A DNA stretch of 64,000 bases from Comamonadaceae bacterium (GTDB lineage Bacteria; Pseudomonadota; Gammaproteobacteria; Burkholderiales; Burkholderiaceae_C): positions 56,405-120,404 of the forward strand of contig JAIXUC010000001.1 in assembly GCA_027483665.1 (NCBI GenBank). Direction: 5' to 3'. The position numbers and the translations under genes are program-made. Below are positions 1 through 8,219 of the stretch, piece by piece (within the stretch, counting starts at the first letter, position 1; every line of letters begins with the position of its first letter). Under the pieces are notes generated by a model. That model worked only from the letters and a program-made list of their open reading frames with translations. It did no database searches and was not told the origin of the DNA.

Positions 1-1736
1 TCGCGGTGGGCTTTTTGCTGTTCACCTTGCTCACCTCGAACCCGTTCGATCGCCTGTGGCCACCAGCGCCTGAAGGCCGCGACCTGAACCCCTTGCTGCA
101 AGACCCGGGCATGGTGTTTCACCCACCGCTGCTCTACATGGGCTATGTCGGCTTCAGCGTGGCCTTTGCCTTTGCCGTGGCCGCACTCATCGAAGGCCGG
201 CTGGACTCGCAATGGGCGCGCTGGACCCGGCCCTGGACCGTTGCCGCCTGGGCCAGCCTGACGCTGGGCATTGCGCTCGGCAGCTTCTGGGCCTACTACG
301 AATTGGGTTGGGGCGGCTGGTGGTTCTGGGACCCTGTAGAAAACGCGTCCTTCATGCCCTGGCTGGTAGGCACCGCGCTCATCCACTCGCTGGCCGTGAC
401 GGAAAAGCGCGGCGCGTTCAAGTCTTGGACGGTGCTGCTGGCGATCGTGGCTTTCTCGATGTCACTCTTGGGCACTTTTTTGGTTCGCTCGGGCGTGTTG
501 TCGTCGGTGCATGCCTTCGCGACAGACCCCACGCGAGGCTTGTTCATCCTGGTGTTCTTGGTGGCGGTGGTAGGTCTGTCGCTGACCTTGTATGCATGGC
601 GTGCACCCAAGGTGGGGCTGGGCGCTCGCTTCGGCGCGCTGTCACGCGAATCGCTGCTGCTGGCCAACAACGTCATGCTCAGTGCTGCAGCGGCAGCGGT
701 GTTGCTGGGCACGCTCTACCCGCTGGTACTTGACGCGGTGGGCGGCGGAAAAATCTCGGTGGGTACACCTTACTTCGAGGCCGTCTTCGCGCCACTCATG
801 GCCCCGTTGCTGTTCTTGATGGCGGTCGGCCCTCTGGCGCGCTGGAAGCAGGCCGAGCTGCCCGTGCTGTGGACGCGCTTGCGCTGGGCGCTGGGCGTGT
901 CGATCTTGGCTGCACTCGCCAGCTCCTGGGCAGCCGGGCACTTCAGCTGGGGTAGCGCCTTGGGTTTGTGGCTGGCCTGGTGGGTCACAGCAGGCGTGGC
1001 CACCGAATTCTGGGACTTGGTGCGGCCCCGCGGCAGCGCAGCGGCAGACCGCTTTCTCGCCCGACTGCGGCGCGTGCCTCGAGCCACGCTGGGCATGATG
1101 GTGGCGCACTTGGGCGTGGCGGTTTTCGTCGTGGGCGTGACCATGGTCAACACCCACGAGGTAGAGCGCGACGTGCGCCTGGCCACTGGCGAGGCCACCA
1201 CGATCGAGGGCTACAGCTTCACGCTGCGCGGCTTGCGTCGCGTCGAAGGCCCCAACTACAGCGCCATTCAAGGCTGGGTAGAAGTGGTGCACGAAGGCCG
1301 ACGCACCCTGCACCTGCTGCCAGAAAAGCGCATCTACCGTGCCCAGCCCGACAACCCCATGACCGAAGCTGCCATCAGCAGCGGCTTCGCCCGCGATTTG
1401 TACGTCTCCCTGGGTGAACCCCTGCCAGACGGCGCCTGGACAGTGCGCGTCTACCTCAAGCCCTTCGTGTCCTGGATCTGGATTGGCTGTCTCATCATGG
1501 CGCTGGGCGGCGTGTTCGCAGTGACCGACCAGCGTTACCGCCGCCGCTTGAGCGAACGCAACGAGCAAGGCACCGCATCAGAAGGCTCAGGCGCAAGCGC
1601 AGACGACGCTTCCACAGCGGGCGCGGGCAACTTGGGCGGCGTGCCCGTACCAGTGCCAGTGCCTGCCGCTGCGGCTGTCGGGTTGGCGGCTGCTGGGCCA
1701 GCGGGCAAGAGCCTGGGCTCCAACGCTGCAGCTTGA
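1..1736 (+). CDS. ccmF: Cytochrome c-type biogenesis protein CcmF, 5'-truncated by window edge
   Basis: CcmF is the large inner-membrane subunit of the System I haem lyase, which attaches haem to apocytochrome c in the periplasm. About 577 codons are visible and no start is present, so roughly 70-80 N-terminal residues of the usual 640-660 lie outside the window. The tryptophan-rich haem-handling WWD segment (WGGWWFWDPVENASFMPWL) is near visible residue 105, and a conserved histidine lies in VFHPPLLYMGY near residue 40. Many membrane spans follow. The C-terminal tail of about 60 residues is low-complexity, rich in Ala, Gly and Ser, with a VPVPVPVP run, and is probably a dispensable extension. 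The stop falls 11 nt before the preferred ccmG start, which fits a ccmFGHI operon. Confidence 0.96.
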   Translation, partial: AVGFLLFTLLTSNPFDRLWPPAPEGRDLNPLLQDPGMVFHPPLLYMGYVGFSVAFAFAVAALIEGRLDSQWARWTRPWTVAAWASLTLGIALGSFWAYYELGWGGWWFWDPVENASFMPWLVGTALIHSLAVTEKRGAFKSWTVLLAIVAFSMSLLGTFLVRSGVLSSVHAFATDPTRGLFILVFLVAVVGLSLTLYAWRAPKVGLGARFGALSRESLLLANNVMLSAAAAAVLLGTLYPLVLDAVGGGKISVGTPYFEAVFAPLMAPLLFLMAVGPLARWKQAELPVLWTRLRWALGVSILAALASSWAAGHFSWGSALGLWLAWWVTAGVATEFWDLVRPRGSAAADRFLARLRRVPRATLGMMVAHLGVAVFVVGVTMVNTHEVERDVRLATGEATTIEGYSFTLRGLRRVEGPNYSAIQGWVEVVHEGRRTLHLLPEKRIYRAQPDNPMTEAAISSGFARDLYVSLGEPLPDGAWTVRVYLKPFVSWIWIGCLIMALGGVFAVTDQRYRRRLSERNEQGTASEGSGASADDASTAGAGNLGGVPVPVPVPAAAAVGLAAAGPAGKSLGSNAAA

Positions 1737-1747
1737 GAGGCGCGCCT

Positions 1748-2278
1748 TTGAAGAAGCTGCTGTTCCTCATCCCGCTGGCTCTGTTTGGCTTGCTGGTGCT
1801 GTTTTTGGGCAAGGGCCTCACGCTGAACCCGCGCGAGGTGCCTTCACCCCTGATCGGCAAACCCATTCCGGCCTTTACCGCCGAGCGCCTGGATGCCAAC
1901 GCACCGGCACTGGCACACACCGAACTGCTGGGCCGCGTCTGGGTGCTCAACGTGTGGGCCTCTTGGTGCGCGCCTTGCCAAGAAGAACTGCCCGCCTTGA
2001 TGGCGCTGGCGCGAAGCCAGCCCGTGCCCATCATTGGTCTGAACTACAAAGACCAACGCGCTGCGGCGCAAACGTGGCTGGCGCGCTTTGGCAACCCTTA
2101 CGCCCTGTCTTTGTTCGATCCGCAAGGACGCCTGGGCCTGGACTTCGGCGTCTACGGCGTGCCCGAAACCTTCATCATCGACCGCCAGGGCCAGGTGCGC
2201 TTCAAACACACCGGCATCGTCACCGACGCGATGGTGAAAGAACGCATAGCGCCGCTGCTGCTGGAGTTGCAAAAGTGA
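1748..2278 (+). CDS. ccmG: Thiol:disulfide interchange protein CcmG/DsbE
   Basis: Membrane-anchored periplasmic thioredoxin that keeps apocytochrome or CcmH cysteines reduced during cytochrome c maturation. The protein is 176 aa with one N-terminal membrane span (about residues 4-20). The thioredoxin active site WCAPC is at residues 73-77, followed by QEELPALMAL and the usual cis-proline region GVPETFIID. I chose the TTG at 1748 because a GAGAGG ribosome-binding site (1735-1740) sits 7 nt upstream. An in-frame TTG at 1733 would overlap the ccmF stop and has no such site. The next gene overlaps the stop (GTGA). Confidence 0.95.
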   Translation: MKKLLFLIPLALFGLLVLFLGKGLTLNPREVPSPLIGKPIPAFTAERLDANAPALAHTELLGRVWVLNVWASWCAPCQEELPALMALARSQPVPIIGLNYKDQRAAAQTWLARFGNPYALSLFDPQGRLGLDFGVYGVPETFIIDRQGQVRFKHTGIVTDAMVKERIAPLLLELQK

Positions 2279-2829
2279 CCCGACCCACCATGCGGCAGAC
2301 CGCTGTCCGTTGCCTGTGCGCCTGGCTGCTGGCGCTCGCAGCGCCCTTCGCCTGGTCGCAAAACACCGCACCCACCACCCCGGCCACCACCCCGGCCACC
2401 ACCCCAGCAATCTCGCCGGCAACCACCCCCGCCAGCACCGCGCCCCCGTCCGACCCGGCGCTTGAAGCCCGGGTACACGCCATCAGCGCCGAGTTGCGCT
2501 GCCTGGTGTGCCAGAACCAGACCGTTGCCGATTCCAGCGCTGGCTTGGCGGTCGACCTGCGCAACCAGGTGCGCGACATGCTGCGACGCGGCGACAGCGA
2601 TGCGCAGGTGATCGCTTTCATGACCGATCGCTACGGTGATTTCGTGCTCTACCGGCCGCCCGTGCGCAGCAGCACTTGGCTGCTGTGGTACGGGCCGGGG
2701 CTGGTACTGGTGGGCGGCCTCGCGGCCTTGGTGTGGGTGCTGCGTCGGCGCAGCCGCCTGCCAGACGACCAGTTCGACCCCGACCCTGACCTGAACGAAG
2801 CCGAGCCAGACCGCAACGACACCCGATGA
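2275..2829 (+). CDS. ccmH: Cytochrome c-type biogenesis protein CcmH
   Basis: Thiol-redox component of the System I haem lyase complex, working with CcmF and CcmG. The protein is 184 aa. An N-terminal signal peptide ends near AWSQ (residue 29). A Thr/Pro/Ala repeat linker (residues 31-58) follows. The diagnostic LRCLVCQNQ motif has its redox cysteines at about 76 and 79, and one C-terminal membrane span covers about 134-156. Start GTG 2275 overlaps the ccmG stop as GTGA and has GGAG 8 nt upstream; ATG 2290 is an alternative. The linker is unusual: most CcmH proteins pass directly from signal peptide to domain. Confidence 0.95.
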   Translation: MTRPTMRQTAVRCLCAWLLALAAPFAWSQNTAPTTPATTPATTPAISPATTPASTAPPSDPALEARVHAISAELRCLVCQNQTVADSSAGLAVDLRNQVRDMLRRGDSDAQVIAFMTDRYGDFVLYRPPVRSSTWLLWYGPGLVLVGGLAALVWVLRRRSRLPDDQFDPDPDLNEAEPDRNDTR

Positions 2830-3974
2830 CCCCGCCCCACTCCACCCCAGCCCTCGTTCCTTGGCCTACCCGTTTGGTGGTGGGTGCAGTGGTGTTGATC
2901 ATTGCCGTGGTCGGCTACTGGCAGACCGGCCAACCGGGCATGCCTTCGGCACCGCCGCCGGGCTTTGCGCTCGACGGGTCGCCGAACGCAGGCGATGCGG
3001 CAGAGCTGCCCCCGGGCGCCGTTGCAGCGCCCGCACCACCGGGCGATCCAGCGGGACAGGTGGACATGACGCGGTTGACGGAACAACTGGCGCTGCGCCT
3101 GCAACAGCAACCCGATGACGCGCAAGGCTGGAACATGCTGGGCCGCTCTTATCTGGCATTGGGCCGCACGCAGGAAGCTTTGCAAGCACACGCGCAAGCG
3201 GTGTCTCGAGACCCCAACAACCCGGACCTGTTGGCAGACCACGCCGACGCGCTGGCTGTTGCGAATGGGCGACGCCTCGGGCCCGACGCCGAAGCTCTGG
3301 TGGCGCGTGCGCTCAGCTTGCAGCCGACGCACCTGAAGTCGCTGGTGCTGAGCGCAGCAGCAGCCCGCGACCGCGGCGACCACGCCCGGGCTGCTCGCCT
3401 GTGGGAACAAGTAGCCACCATTGCGCCCGCGGACACCACGCTGCCAGCACAAGCGCGCCAAGCCGCCGAGTTGGCGCGCCAGCAGCTCGCGCAGCAAGCC
3501 GGGCAGACCGCGCCAGACAAGCCCAGCTCACTGATGGCAGCGCCCAGCGGCCCGGCTGCCGCTGCCGCAGCGGTTGGCGCAGCAACAAAGTCCACGTCAA
3601 GCCCTGCATCAACCAGCGCCCAGGGCGCTATCAGCGGCACGGTGCGGCTATCGCCGGCACTCGCTGCTGCTGCATTGCCCAGCGACACCGTCTTTGTTCT
3701 GGCTCGACCCGCGACCGGCGCTCGCATGCCGCTGGCTGTGCTGAAGGTGCGTGTGGCAGATCTGCCTTACCGCTTTCGTCTGGACGACAGCCAAGCCATG
3801 ACGCCTGCCGCGCTCTTGTCCAAGGCGGGGCCCGTGGTGGTGAGCGCTCGCATCAGCAGATCGGGCCAAGCCATCGGCCAAAGTGGCGACCTCGAATCCG
3901 CTGCGGTTCCTGCACAAGCGGGGGCGGACTCCGCTCAGGGCCTCGACCTGCTGATTGACCAGCGCCGGCCTTGA
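2826..3974 (+). CDS. ccmI: Cytochrome c biogenesis protein CcmI (TPR, apocytochrome chaperone)
   Basis: CcmI/CycH binds the C-terminal region of apocytochrome c and presents it to CcmF/CcmH. The protein is 382 aa. One N-terminal membrane span (about 15-32) is followed by a Pro/Ala-rich stretch and TPR-like helices (about 80-230) with the repeat signature GWNMLGRSYLALGRTQEAL. A periplasmic C-terminal domain runs from about 265 (ISGTVRLSPAL onward). It has a single span rather than the two-span N-terminal module of some CcmI proteins. The ATG overlaps the ccmH stop (ATGA), so ccmFGHI is translationally coupled. I base the name on domain layout and position; the C-terminal domain is recognised less firmly than the TPRs. 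Confidence 0.88.
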   Translation: MTPPHSTPALVPWPTRLVVGAVVLIIAVVGYWQTGQPGMPSAPPPGFALDGSPNAGDAAELPPGAVAAPAPPGDPAGQVDMTRLTEQLALRLQQQPDDAQGWNMLGRSYLALGRTQEALQAHAQAVSRDPNNPDLLADHADALAVANGRRLGPDAEALVARALSLQPTHLKSLVLSAAAARDRGDHARAARLWEQVATIAPADTTLPAQARQAAELARQQLAQQAGQTAPDKPSSLMAAPSGPAAAAAAVGAATKSTSSPASTSAQGAISGTVRLSPALAAAALPSDTVFVLARPATGARMPLAVLKVRVADLPYRFRLDDSQAMTPAALLSKAGPVVVSARISRSGQAIGQSGDLESAAVPAQAGADSAQGLDLLIDQRRP

Positions 3975-4518
3975 GCTGTCTTGCGCTTATGTGCGCTGGC
4001 GTACAGACGCCATGGTCTGCAAGCCCCAAGGTGGAGAAGGACAAAGCTTGTCCATCTCCGGTGGCTGCTCTTTTGTCGATTACCGGCCCCCATTCATGAC
4101 CTTGACTCCCATTTCTTCAATTGCCCTGGCAGCCTTGGGTGCCGTCGCCGACAGCGTGCGAAACAACGCGCTGCGGCCAGCCCACGAAGCCGCGCTTGAT
4201 CGGGCGCGCGCGCTTGCCAGCACGCCGCACATCCGTTTGGTCGCTGCTGCTGCCATCTTGCGCAAGTCCAAAGCGCCTTGGTCCCCGGTTCTGCGCTTGG
4301 TCGTTCCTCCAACCCTGGATCTGGCCCCCACATAAGCTTGCAAAGCCGCCCGGTGGAGCAGCCGCCGCACGTCTGGCGCCATGCCATCATCGAGGCGGTC
4401 GGCGAGAGTCGCTGAGAGTCGTTGCTTGGGTCCAGCGCCGAGAGTTCGCGTCAGCGGGCGGTGGCGGCCCTGAATGCAACGCAGCATCTTTCGTAGCCTC
4501 TAACCCCGAGAAGCTGCC
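3975..4518 (+). other. Intergenic stretch, no convincing gene
   Basis: This 544-bp gap separates ccmI from the peptidase gene. Open frames exist on both strands, including a short plus frame from ATG 4096 to 4335 and a minus frame 4080-4487. None has a ribosome-binding site, recognisable motif or sensible composition. I see no clear terminator after ccmI. The promoter of the peptidase gene probably lies in the last 200 bp. Confidence 0.5.
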
Positions 4519-5385
4519 ATGTCCACTGATCCGTCCGAACATTCCACCCCGTTCTTGAACAGGGCAGAAAGCCCGCGACCCGCCAGCGTGGAGCCGCTGA
4601 TGTTCACCGTGGTGCGGGTGCAGACCTTTGTTGGCCAGCAGGTGCTGACTGGGGCCACCGGTTTCTTTTTTTCCAGAGACGACCGGCTGTATCTGGTGAC
4701 CAGCCGCCATGTGCTGATCGACGAGCCGACCAAGCATTTCCCGGACCGACTGGAGATTGGGCTGCATCTGGACGCACACGACCTCACCTTGGCCACCGGT
4801 TTTTCGATGCCGCTCTATGAAGACGGCGTGGGCCTTTGGCATCAAGGTACCGACTCGGGTGGCGAAACCGACATGGCCGTTCTGGAGATTGACCGCAGCG
4901 CATTGCCTGAATCGGCCGTGCTGCGCGCTTTTGAGGTGTCGCACTTGCCCACCGCCGACACGCCCATCGCGCTGGGCACACCCTTGTTGGTGCTGGGTTT
5001 TCCACTTGGCTTTCACGACACGCTGCACCACATGCCGGTGGCCCGCCATGCCGTGGTGGCCTCGCCTTTCGGTTTGCGCTTTCAAGGCGAGGGCTATTTC
5101 CTGACCGACGCCCGCACCCACCGTGGCAGCAGCGGCGCGCCGGTGGTGATGCGCTGCGCACCGCAGCTCGGCGAAGACGGCGACACGGTGCTGCCCTGGC
5201 TGTTGTTGGGTGTGCACTCGGGCCGCCTGGACATGCGCACCCGAGACCTGCAGCAAGACGACGCCTTGGGCCTGAACTGTGTGTGGTACGCAGACATGCT
5301 GCTGACCCTGACCAAACCTCAGGAAGAAGCCAACAGCGATGGCGAGATGGAAGAAGAGTCCGAGACCAGCTCAGAAGACCTGTGA
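4519..5385 (+). CDS. Trypsin-like serine peptidase (S1 fold), probably cytoplasmic
   Basis: The protein is 288 aa with a chymotrypsin-fold catalytic triad: His64 in LVTSRHVL, Asp118 in ETDMAVLEI, and Ser205 in HRGSSGAPVV (the GxSG motif). No signal peptide or membrane span is visible, so it appears cytosolic, unlike DegP/HtrA, and it has no PDZ domain. The C-terminus is a strongly acidic tail (EEANSDGEMEEESETSSEDL). GAGAAG at 4508-4513 lies 5 nt before the ATG. Similar stand-alone proteins are annotated only as serine protease or trypsin-like peptidase, and the substrate is unknown. It is not obviously linked to the ccm genes before it. Confidence 0.85.
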   Translation: MSTDPSEHSTPFLNRAESPRPASVEPLMFTVVRVQTFVGQQVLTGATGFFFSRDDRLYLVTSRHVLIDEPTKHFPDRLEIGLHLDAHDLTLATGFSMPLYEDGVGLWHQGTDSGGETDMAVLEIDRSALPESAVLRAFEVSHLPTADTPIALGTPLLVLGFPLGFHDTLHHMPVARHAVVASPFGLRFQGEGYFLTDARTHRGSSGAPVVMRCAPQLGEDGDTVLPWLLLGVHSGRLDMRTRDLQQDDALGLNCVWYADMLLTLTKPQEEANSDGEMEEESETSSEDL

Positions 5386-5539
5386 CCCTCAGGGGCCAGC
5401 ACAGCCGCCCTGATCGAGACCAAACAACCGGCTGGGGCACGCTGTTTGCTTTCAGCGTGGTGGCAGCGCTGACACACCGACTTCACGCAGCCTTGTCAGC
5501 ATCGGTGTGTCGAACACACCGACCGAAAGTGATGGCGAT

Positions 5540-5848
5540 ATGAATTCTGGATGGGACGCCGCGAGCGCCGCTGGCCTGTTGACGGGCTTGGTCTTTTTGC
5601 TGTGGGCTTTGCGGCGGTTTCTGCGCTGGCGCAGCGCACCCTCGCGTCAAGGCAGCGGGCTTGAACAGCACCTGCGGGGTACGCCCATCCCGCAGCGTCC
5701 GGTGGTGCTGCAACCGCAGCGCCTGGTGCTGGAAAGGCGAACGCTCCCCACCCTACCGGCGGCCATGCTTCAGCTGTCAGCGAGGCCGGCCAAGCAGCCG
5801 TTGTCTGCGACGCATGCAAAGCCGCCCGCAAGCGCGCTGCCCACTTGA
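5540..5848 (+). CDS. Small hypothetical membrane protein
   Basis: A possible 102-aa protein. One hydrophobic segment near the N-terminus (AAGLLTGLVFLLWALRRFL, about residues 9-27) is followed by an Arg-rich stretch and a Pro/Ala/Gln-rich tail. This is the positive-inside pattern of a single-pass protein with a cytoplasmic tail. The ribosome-binding site is weak (GAAAG at about 5525) and I recognise no family. It lies between the peptidase and the convergent rutF. It may be real, but it could also be a chance frame in GC-rich DNA. Confidence 0.4.
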   Translation: MNSGWDAASAAGLLTGLVFLLWALRRFLRWRSAPSRQGSGLEQHLRGTPIPQRPVVLQPQRLVLERRTLPTLPAAMLQLSARPAKQPLSATHAKPPASALPT

Positions 5849-5869
5849 AGACACTGCGGGCCGCCAGAC

Positions 5870-6457
5870 TTAGCGCCCAATGCCGCGGTAGGCGCGCTGA
5901 AAGTAGGCCAGTCCGTCTTGCGCCTCACCCAGGGCCATGGCGACCACTTCACAAAACAGCACGTCATGGCTGCCCACGGCCACCTGACGCACCACGCGCG
6001 CATCGAACGAGACCTGCGCCTGCGTGAGTGCTGGCGCACCGGTCAGGAGCGGGCGCCATTGAGCGGCAGCAAAGCGCTCGGGCATGGGGGTCTTGCCACC
6101 AAACAGGGTGGACAAGGTTTCATGACCAGCCGCCAGCACGTTGACGCACAGGACCTGGTTGGCCGCAAAAACCGGGTGAACGGACGCACTGCGGTTCAAG
6201 CACACCAAGAGGGTGGGGGGCTCGTCGGTGACGCTGCACACCGCCGAGGCGGTGAAGCCTGCCATGCCAGCCGGGCCGTCGGTGGTGATGATGTTCACCG
6301 CCGCCGCCAAGCGGGCCATGCCGTCGCGGTACTCGGCCTTGGAAGGCGGGCCCAGTGGGGTGGGCTGCGCGCCTGTATCGGGGTGCGAGACCGAAACGGC
6401 TGCCGGGTTGCTCGCGGGCACAGGGGTGGTCGAGGTGGTTGCCGTCGCTGCGGTCAT
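5870..6457 (-). CDS. rutF: Flavin reductase domain protein, RutF-like
   Basis: NAD(P)H:flavin oxidoreductase that supplies reduced FMN to the RutA monooxygenase in the Rut pyrimidine-degradation pathway. The protein is 195 aa. The flavin reductase-like domain starts near residue 40 ([19 protein letters not shown]) and continues with the FMN-binding segment [20 protein letters not shown], typical of the HpaC/RutF family. The first 40 residues are Thr/Ala/Pro-rich and may be an extension. The RutF name rests mainly on its position 13 bp downstream of rutE and the rutD remnant; by sequence alone it could be any short-chain flavin reductase. No rutA, rutB or rutC is present, so its original partner is missing here. 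Confidence 0.82.
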   Translation of the reverse strand: MTAATATTSTTPVPASNPAAVSVSHPDTGAQPTPLGPPSKAEYRDGMARLAAAVNIITTDGPAGMAGFTASAVCSVTDEPPTLLVCLNRSASVHPVFAANQVLCVNVLAAGHETLSTLFGGKTPMPERFAAAQWRPLLTGAPALTQAQVSFDARVVRQVAVGSHDVLFCEVVAMALGEAQDGLAYFQRAYRGIGR

Positions 6458-6470
6458 GATGCGTGCGCCC

Positions 6471-7061
6471 TCAAGCCAAGCGGCAAGCTTGCTCGAACGC
6501 CAAACGCGGCAGCCGGGCGTGCAGTGCAGCCGGGTCGCCATGGCCCAGGTTGATGAGGAAGTTGGCGCTCCATGTCGTGCCCGCAAAAAACTCTGCATCG
6601 AGCTTGGCTTTGTCGAAGCCCGACATCGGCCCTGCATCCAAACCCAGCGAGCGGGCCGCCAACATCAGGTAGGCGGCTTGCAGCGAAGCGTTGCGAAAGG
6701 CGGTGTCGTGTGCGGCCTGCGGGCTGCTGGTGAACCAACTCTTCGCATCAGCATGGGGGAAGAGCGTGGGCAAGTGCTCGTAGAAAGTGGTGTCCCAGGC
6801 GGCGATCACGGTGACGGGTGCGGACATGGTTTTGTCAAGGTTGCCTTTGGACAGCGCCGGTGCCAGCCGGGCTTTGCCCTCTGGGGTTCGCACAAAAACA
6901 AAACGTGCAGGCGAGCAGTTGGCCGAGGTCGGCCCCATGCGGGTGAGGGCGTACAACTCGGCCAGGGTCTCGTCGCTGACGGGGTCCGCAGTCCAGGCGC
7001 TGTGCGTGCGCGCCGCCATGAAAAGTTGTGCCAGTGCGGCGGTGTCGAGTGCGGGTGTCAT
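6471..7061 (-). CDS. rutE: Malonic semialdehyde reductase RutE (nitroreductase family)
   Basis: A 196-aa protein, the same length as E. coli RutE, which reduces toxic malonic semialdehyde to 3-hydroxypropionate at the end of Rut pyrimidine catabolism. The nitroreductase fold is shown by the N-terminal [20 protein letters not shown], the FMN-binding [15 protein letters not shown], and the late segment [18 protein letters not shown]. The last is characteristic of the RutE/HadB group. The start is the ATG at 7061, four bases beyond the stop of the rutD remnant, so these were once co-transcribed. Without RutA the enzyme may now serve general aldehyde or nitro compound reduction. Confidence 0.88.
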   Translation of the reverse strand: MTPALDTAALAQLFMAARTHSAWTADPVSDETLAELYALTRMGPTSANCSPARFVFVRTPEGKARLAPALSKGNLDKTMSAPVTVIAAWDTTFYEHLPTLFPHADAKSWFTSSPQAAHDTAFRNASLQAAYLMLAARSLGLDAGPMSGFDKAKLDAEFFAGTTWSANFLINLGHGDPAALHARLPRLAFEQACRLA

Positions 7062-7065
7062 GGTC

Positions 7066-7530
7066 TCAGTCGGGTGGAGGGGCTGTGCTGGGTGCCGTCG
7101 CAGCGGGGCTGCGCTGCTCGGCCAGGAAAGAAAGCAGACCTTGGTTGAAGGTGTCGGGCTGGGTGATGTTGTGGGCGTGGCCGCCATGGGGCAAGCACTT
7201 CAGCTGAGCACGCGGCAGACCGGCCGCCAAATGCTGCGAGCAGGTCCAGGGAACCAGAGTGTCGTCCATCGCGGCGCACACCAAGGTGGGCGTGGTGATG
7301 TCCGACAAGCTGCGGTCGATATCGAAAGCCCGCAACGCGCCAATTCGCGCACGCAACACCGCCTCGGCGGGCGCTACGGCCTTGTTCAGCTCGAAGCTGG
7401 GTTTGTATTGCGGCGTGTTCTCGGACAGCAGCCGTTCGTTGTTGCTAACAGGCATGAAGGCACCGATTCTCATGAGCACCTCGCTGTGGAATGCACCCAG
7501 CGTGCAAAGGCTGTGCCACGGATATAGCCT
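7066..7530 (-). pseudogene. rutD: rutD remnant (aminoacrylate hydrolase, 3' portion only)
   Basis: The last 110 or so codons encode the C-terminal part of an alpha/beta hydrolase very like Rut[19 protein letters not shown], then the acid region [20 protein letters not shown], then the catalytic histidine in [18 protein letters not shown]. The N-terminal 55-60% is absent, including the nucleophile elbow and oxyanion motif. Upstream the frame passes through about 45 unrelated codons to a TAA at 7531-7533. RutD is normally about 266 aa. The gene was therefore cut by a deletion, and the product (at most 137 aa from GTG 7479) cannot be a working hydrolase. It leads directly into rutE and rutF. Confidence 0.82.
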
Positions 7531-7532
7531 TT
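7506..7532. repeat. Inverted repeat at the rutD breakpoint
   Basis: Perfect 7-bp arms AAAGGCT (7506-7512) and AGCCTTT (7526-7532) flank a 13-nt spacer containing GATAT. It lies exactly where the rutD homology has been lost and next to the in-frame TAA. It could be an operator dyad, a weak hairpin or a scar of the rearrangement. Confidence 0.4.
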
Positions 7533-7638
7533 ACGAATCAAGCACTTACAGACATGCGGCCCAGCATCGAACGCACCCTTTTGACCAAATGGTCCAACTT
7601 GGCGCACGGCCATGCTGACGCGGCCTAAAGTTCAACCC

Positions 7639-8184
7639 ATGCCCTTGCCCACGCCACGTCCCCAGTTCAAGCCAGCCCTGCGCGGCCCGGCCGCGTTGCT
7701 GCAACGCGGTGCCAGCGCCTGGCTCATCATGGTTTTTTGGCTGGCGCTGATCGGCGTTCTGTACCTGGCCTTCCAGCAGCTGTTGGCGCCCAAGCGCGCT
7801 GTGCTCAATGCCAGTGGCGAGTTGGTGCTGCCGCGCCAGCGCGACGGCCACTTCTATGCGGCTGGCACCGTCAACGGCAGTCCGGTGCAGTTTTTGGTGG
7901 ACACCGGCGCGTCCTACGTCACGGTCAGCCAAAGCACCGCCCAAGCAGCGGGGCTCCAAGGCGGCGAGCCGGTTCGCTTCAGCACCGCCAACGGCACGCT
8001 GGAAGGGCGCATCGTGGCCGGCGTGCCGGTGGGCATTGGCGGTTTTCAGATCAGCGCCACCCGCGTGGCGGTGGGCCTCAACGGCGTGCCCGAGGGCACG
8101 GCGCTGCTGGGCCAAAACGTCCTGTCGCGCTTCGACGTGGTTTTGTCGGGCGACACCATGACGCTGCGGCCGACGCAACGTTAG
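7639..8184 (+). CDS. Membrane-anchored retropepsin-like aspartic protease (clan AA, TIGR02281-type)
   Basis: The protein is 181 aa. One N-terminal membrane span (about 27-47) is followed by a single-domain aspartic protease whose catalytic Asp88 lies in FLVDTGASYVTVS. The second family motif is in the C-terminal ALLGQNVLSRFDVVLSGDTMTL. Such proteins are half the size of pepsins, dimerise like retroviral proteases, and are common in proteobacteria (periplasmic facing, substrate mostly unknown). I chose ATG 7639; an in-frame ATG at 7612 would add nine residues. It converges on bciA with 35 bp between the stops. Confidence 0.9.
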   Translation: MPLPTPRPQFKPALRGPAALLQRGASAWLIMVFWLALIGVLYLAFQQLLAPKRAVLNASGELVLPRQRDGHFYAAGTVNGSPVQFLVDTGASYVTVSQSTAQAAGLQGGEPVRFSTANGTLEGRIVAGVPVGIGGFQISATRVAVGLNGVPEGTALLGQNVLSRFDVVLSGDTMTLRPTQR

Positions 8185-8219
8185 GGTTTGCTCGTCGGCT
8201 GGTCTGCCAGCCAAGCCCC

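Noticed and set aside
4080..4487. Open frames on both strands in the ccmI-peptidase gap
   Set aside because: No ribosome-binding site, no motif and no plausible structure; Arg/Ala-rich as in noncoding DNA.
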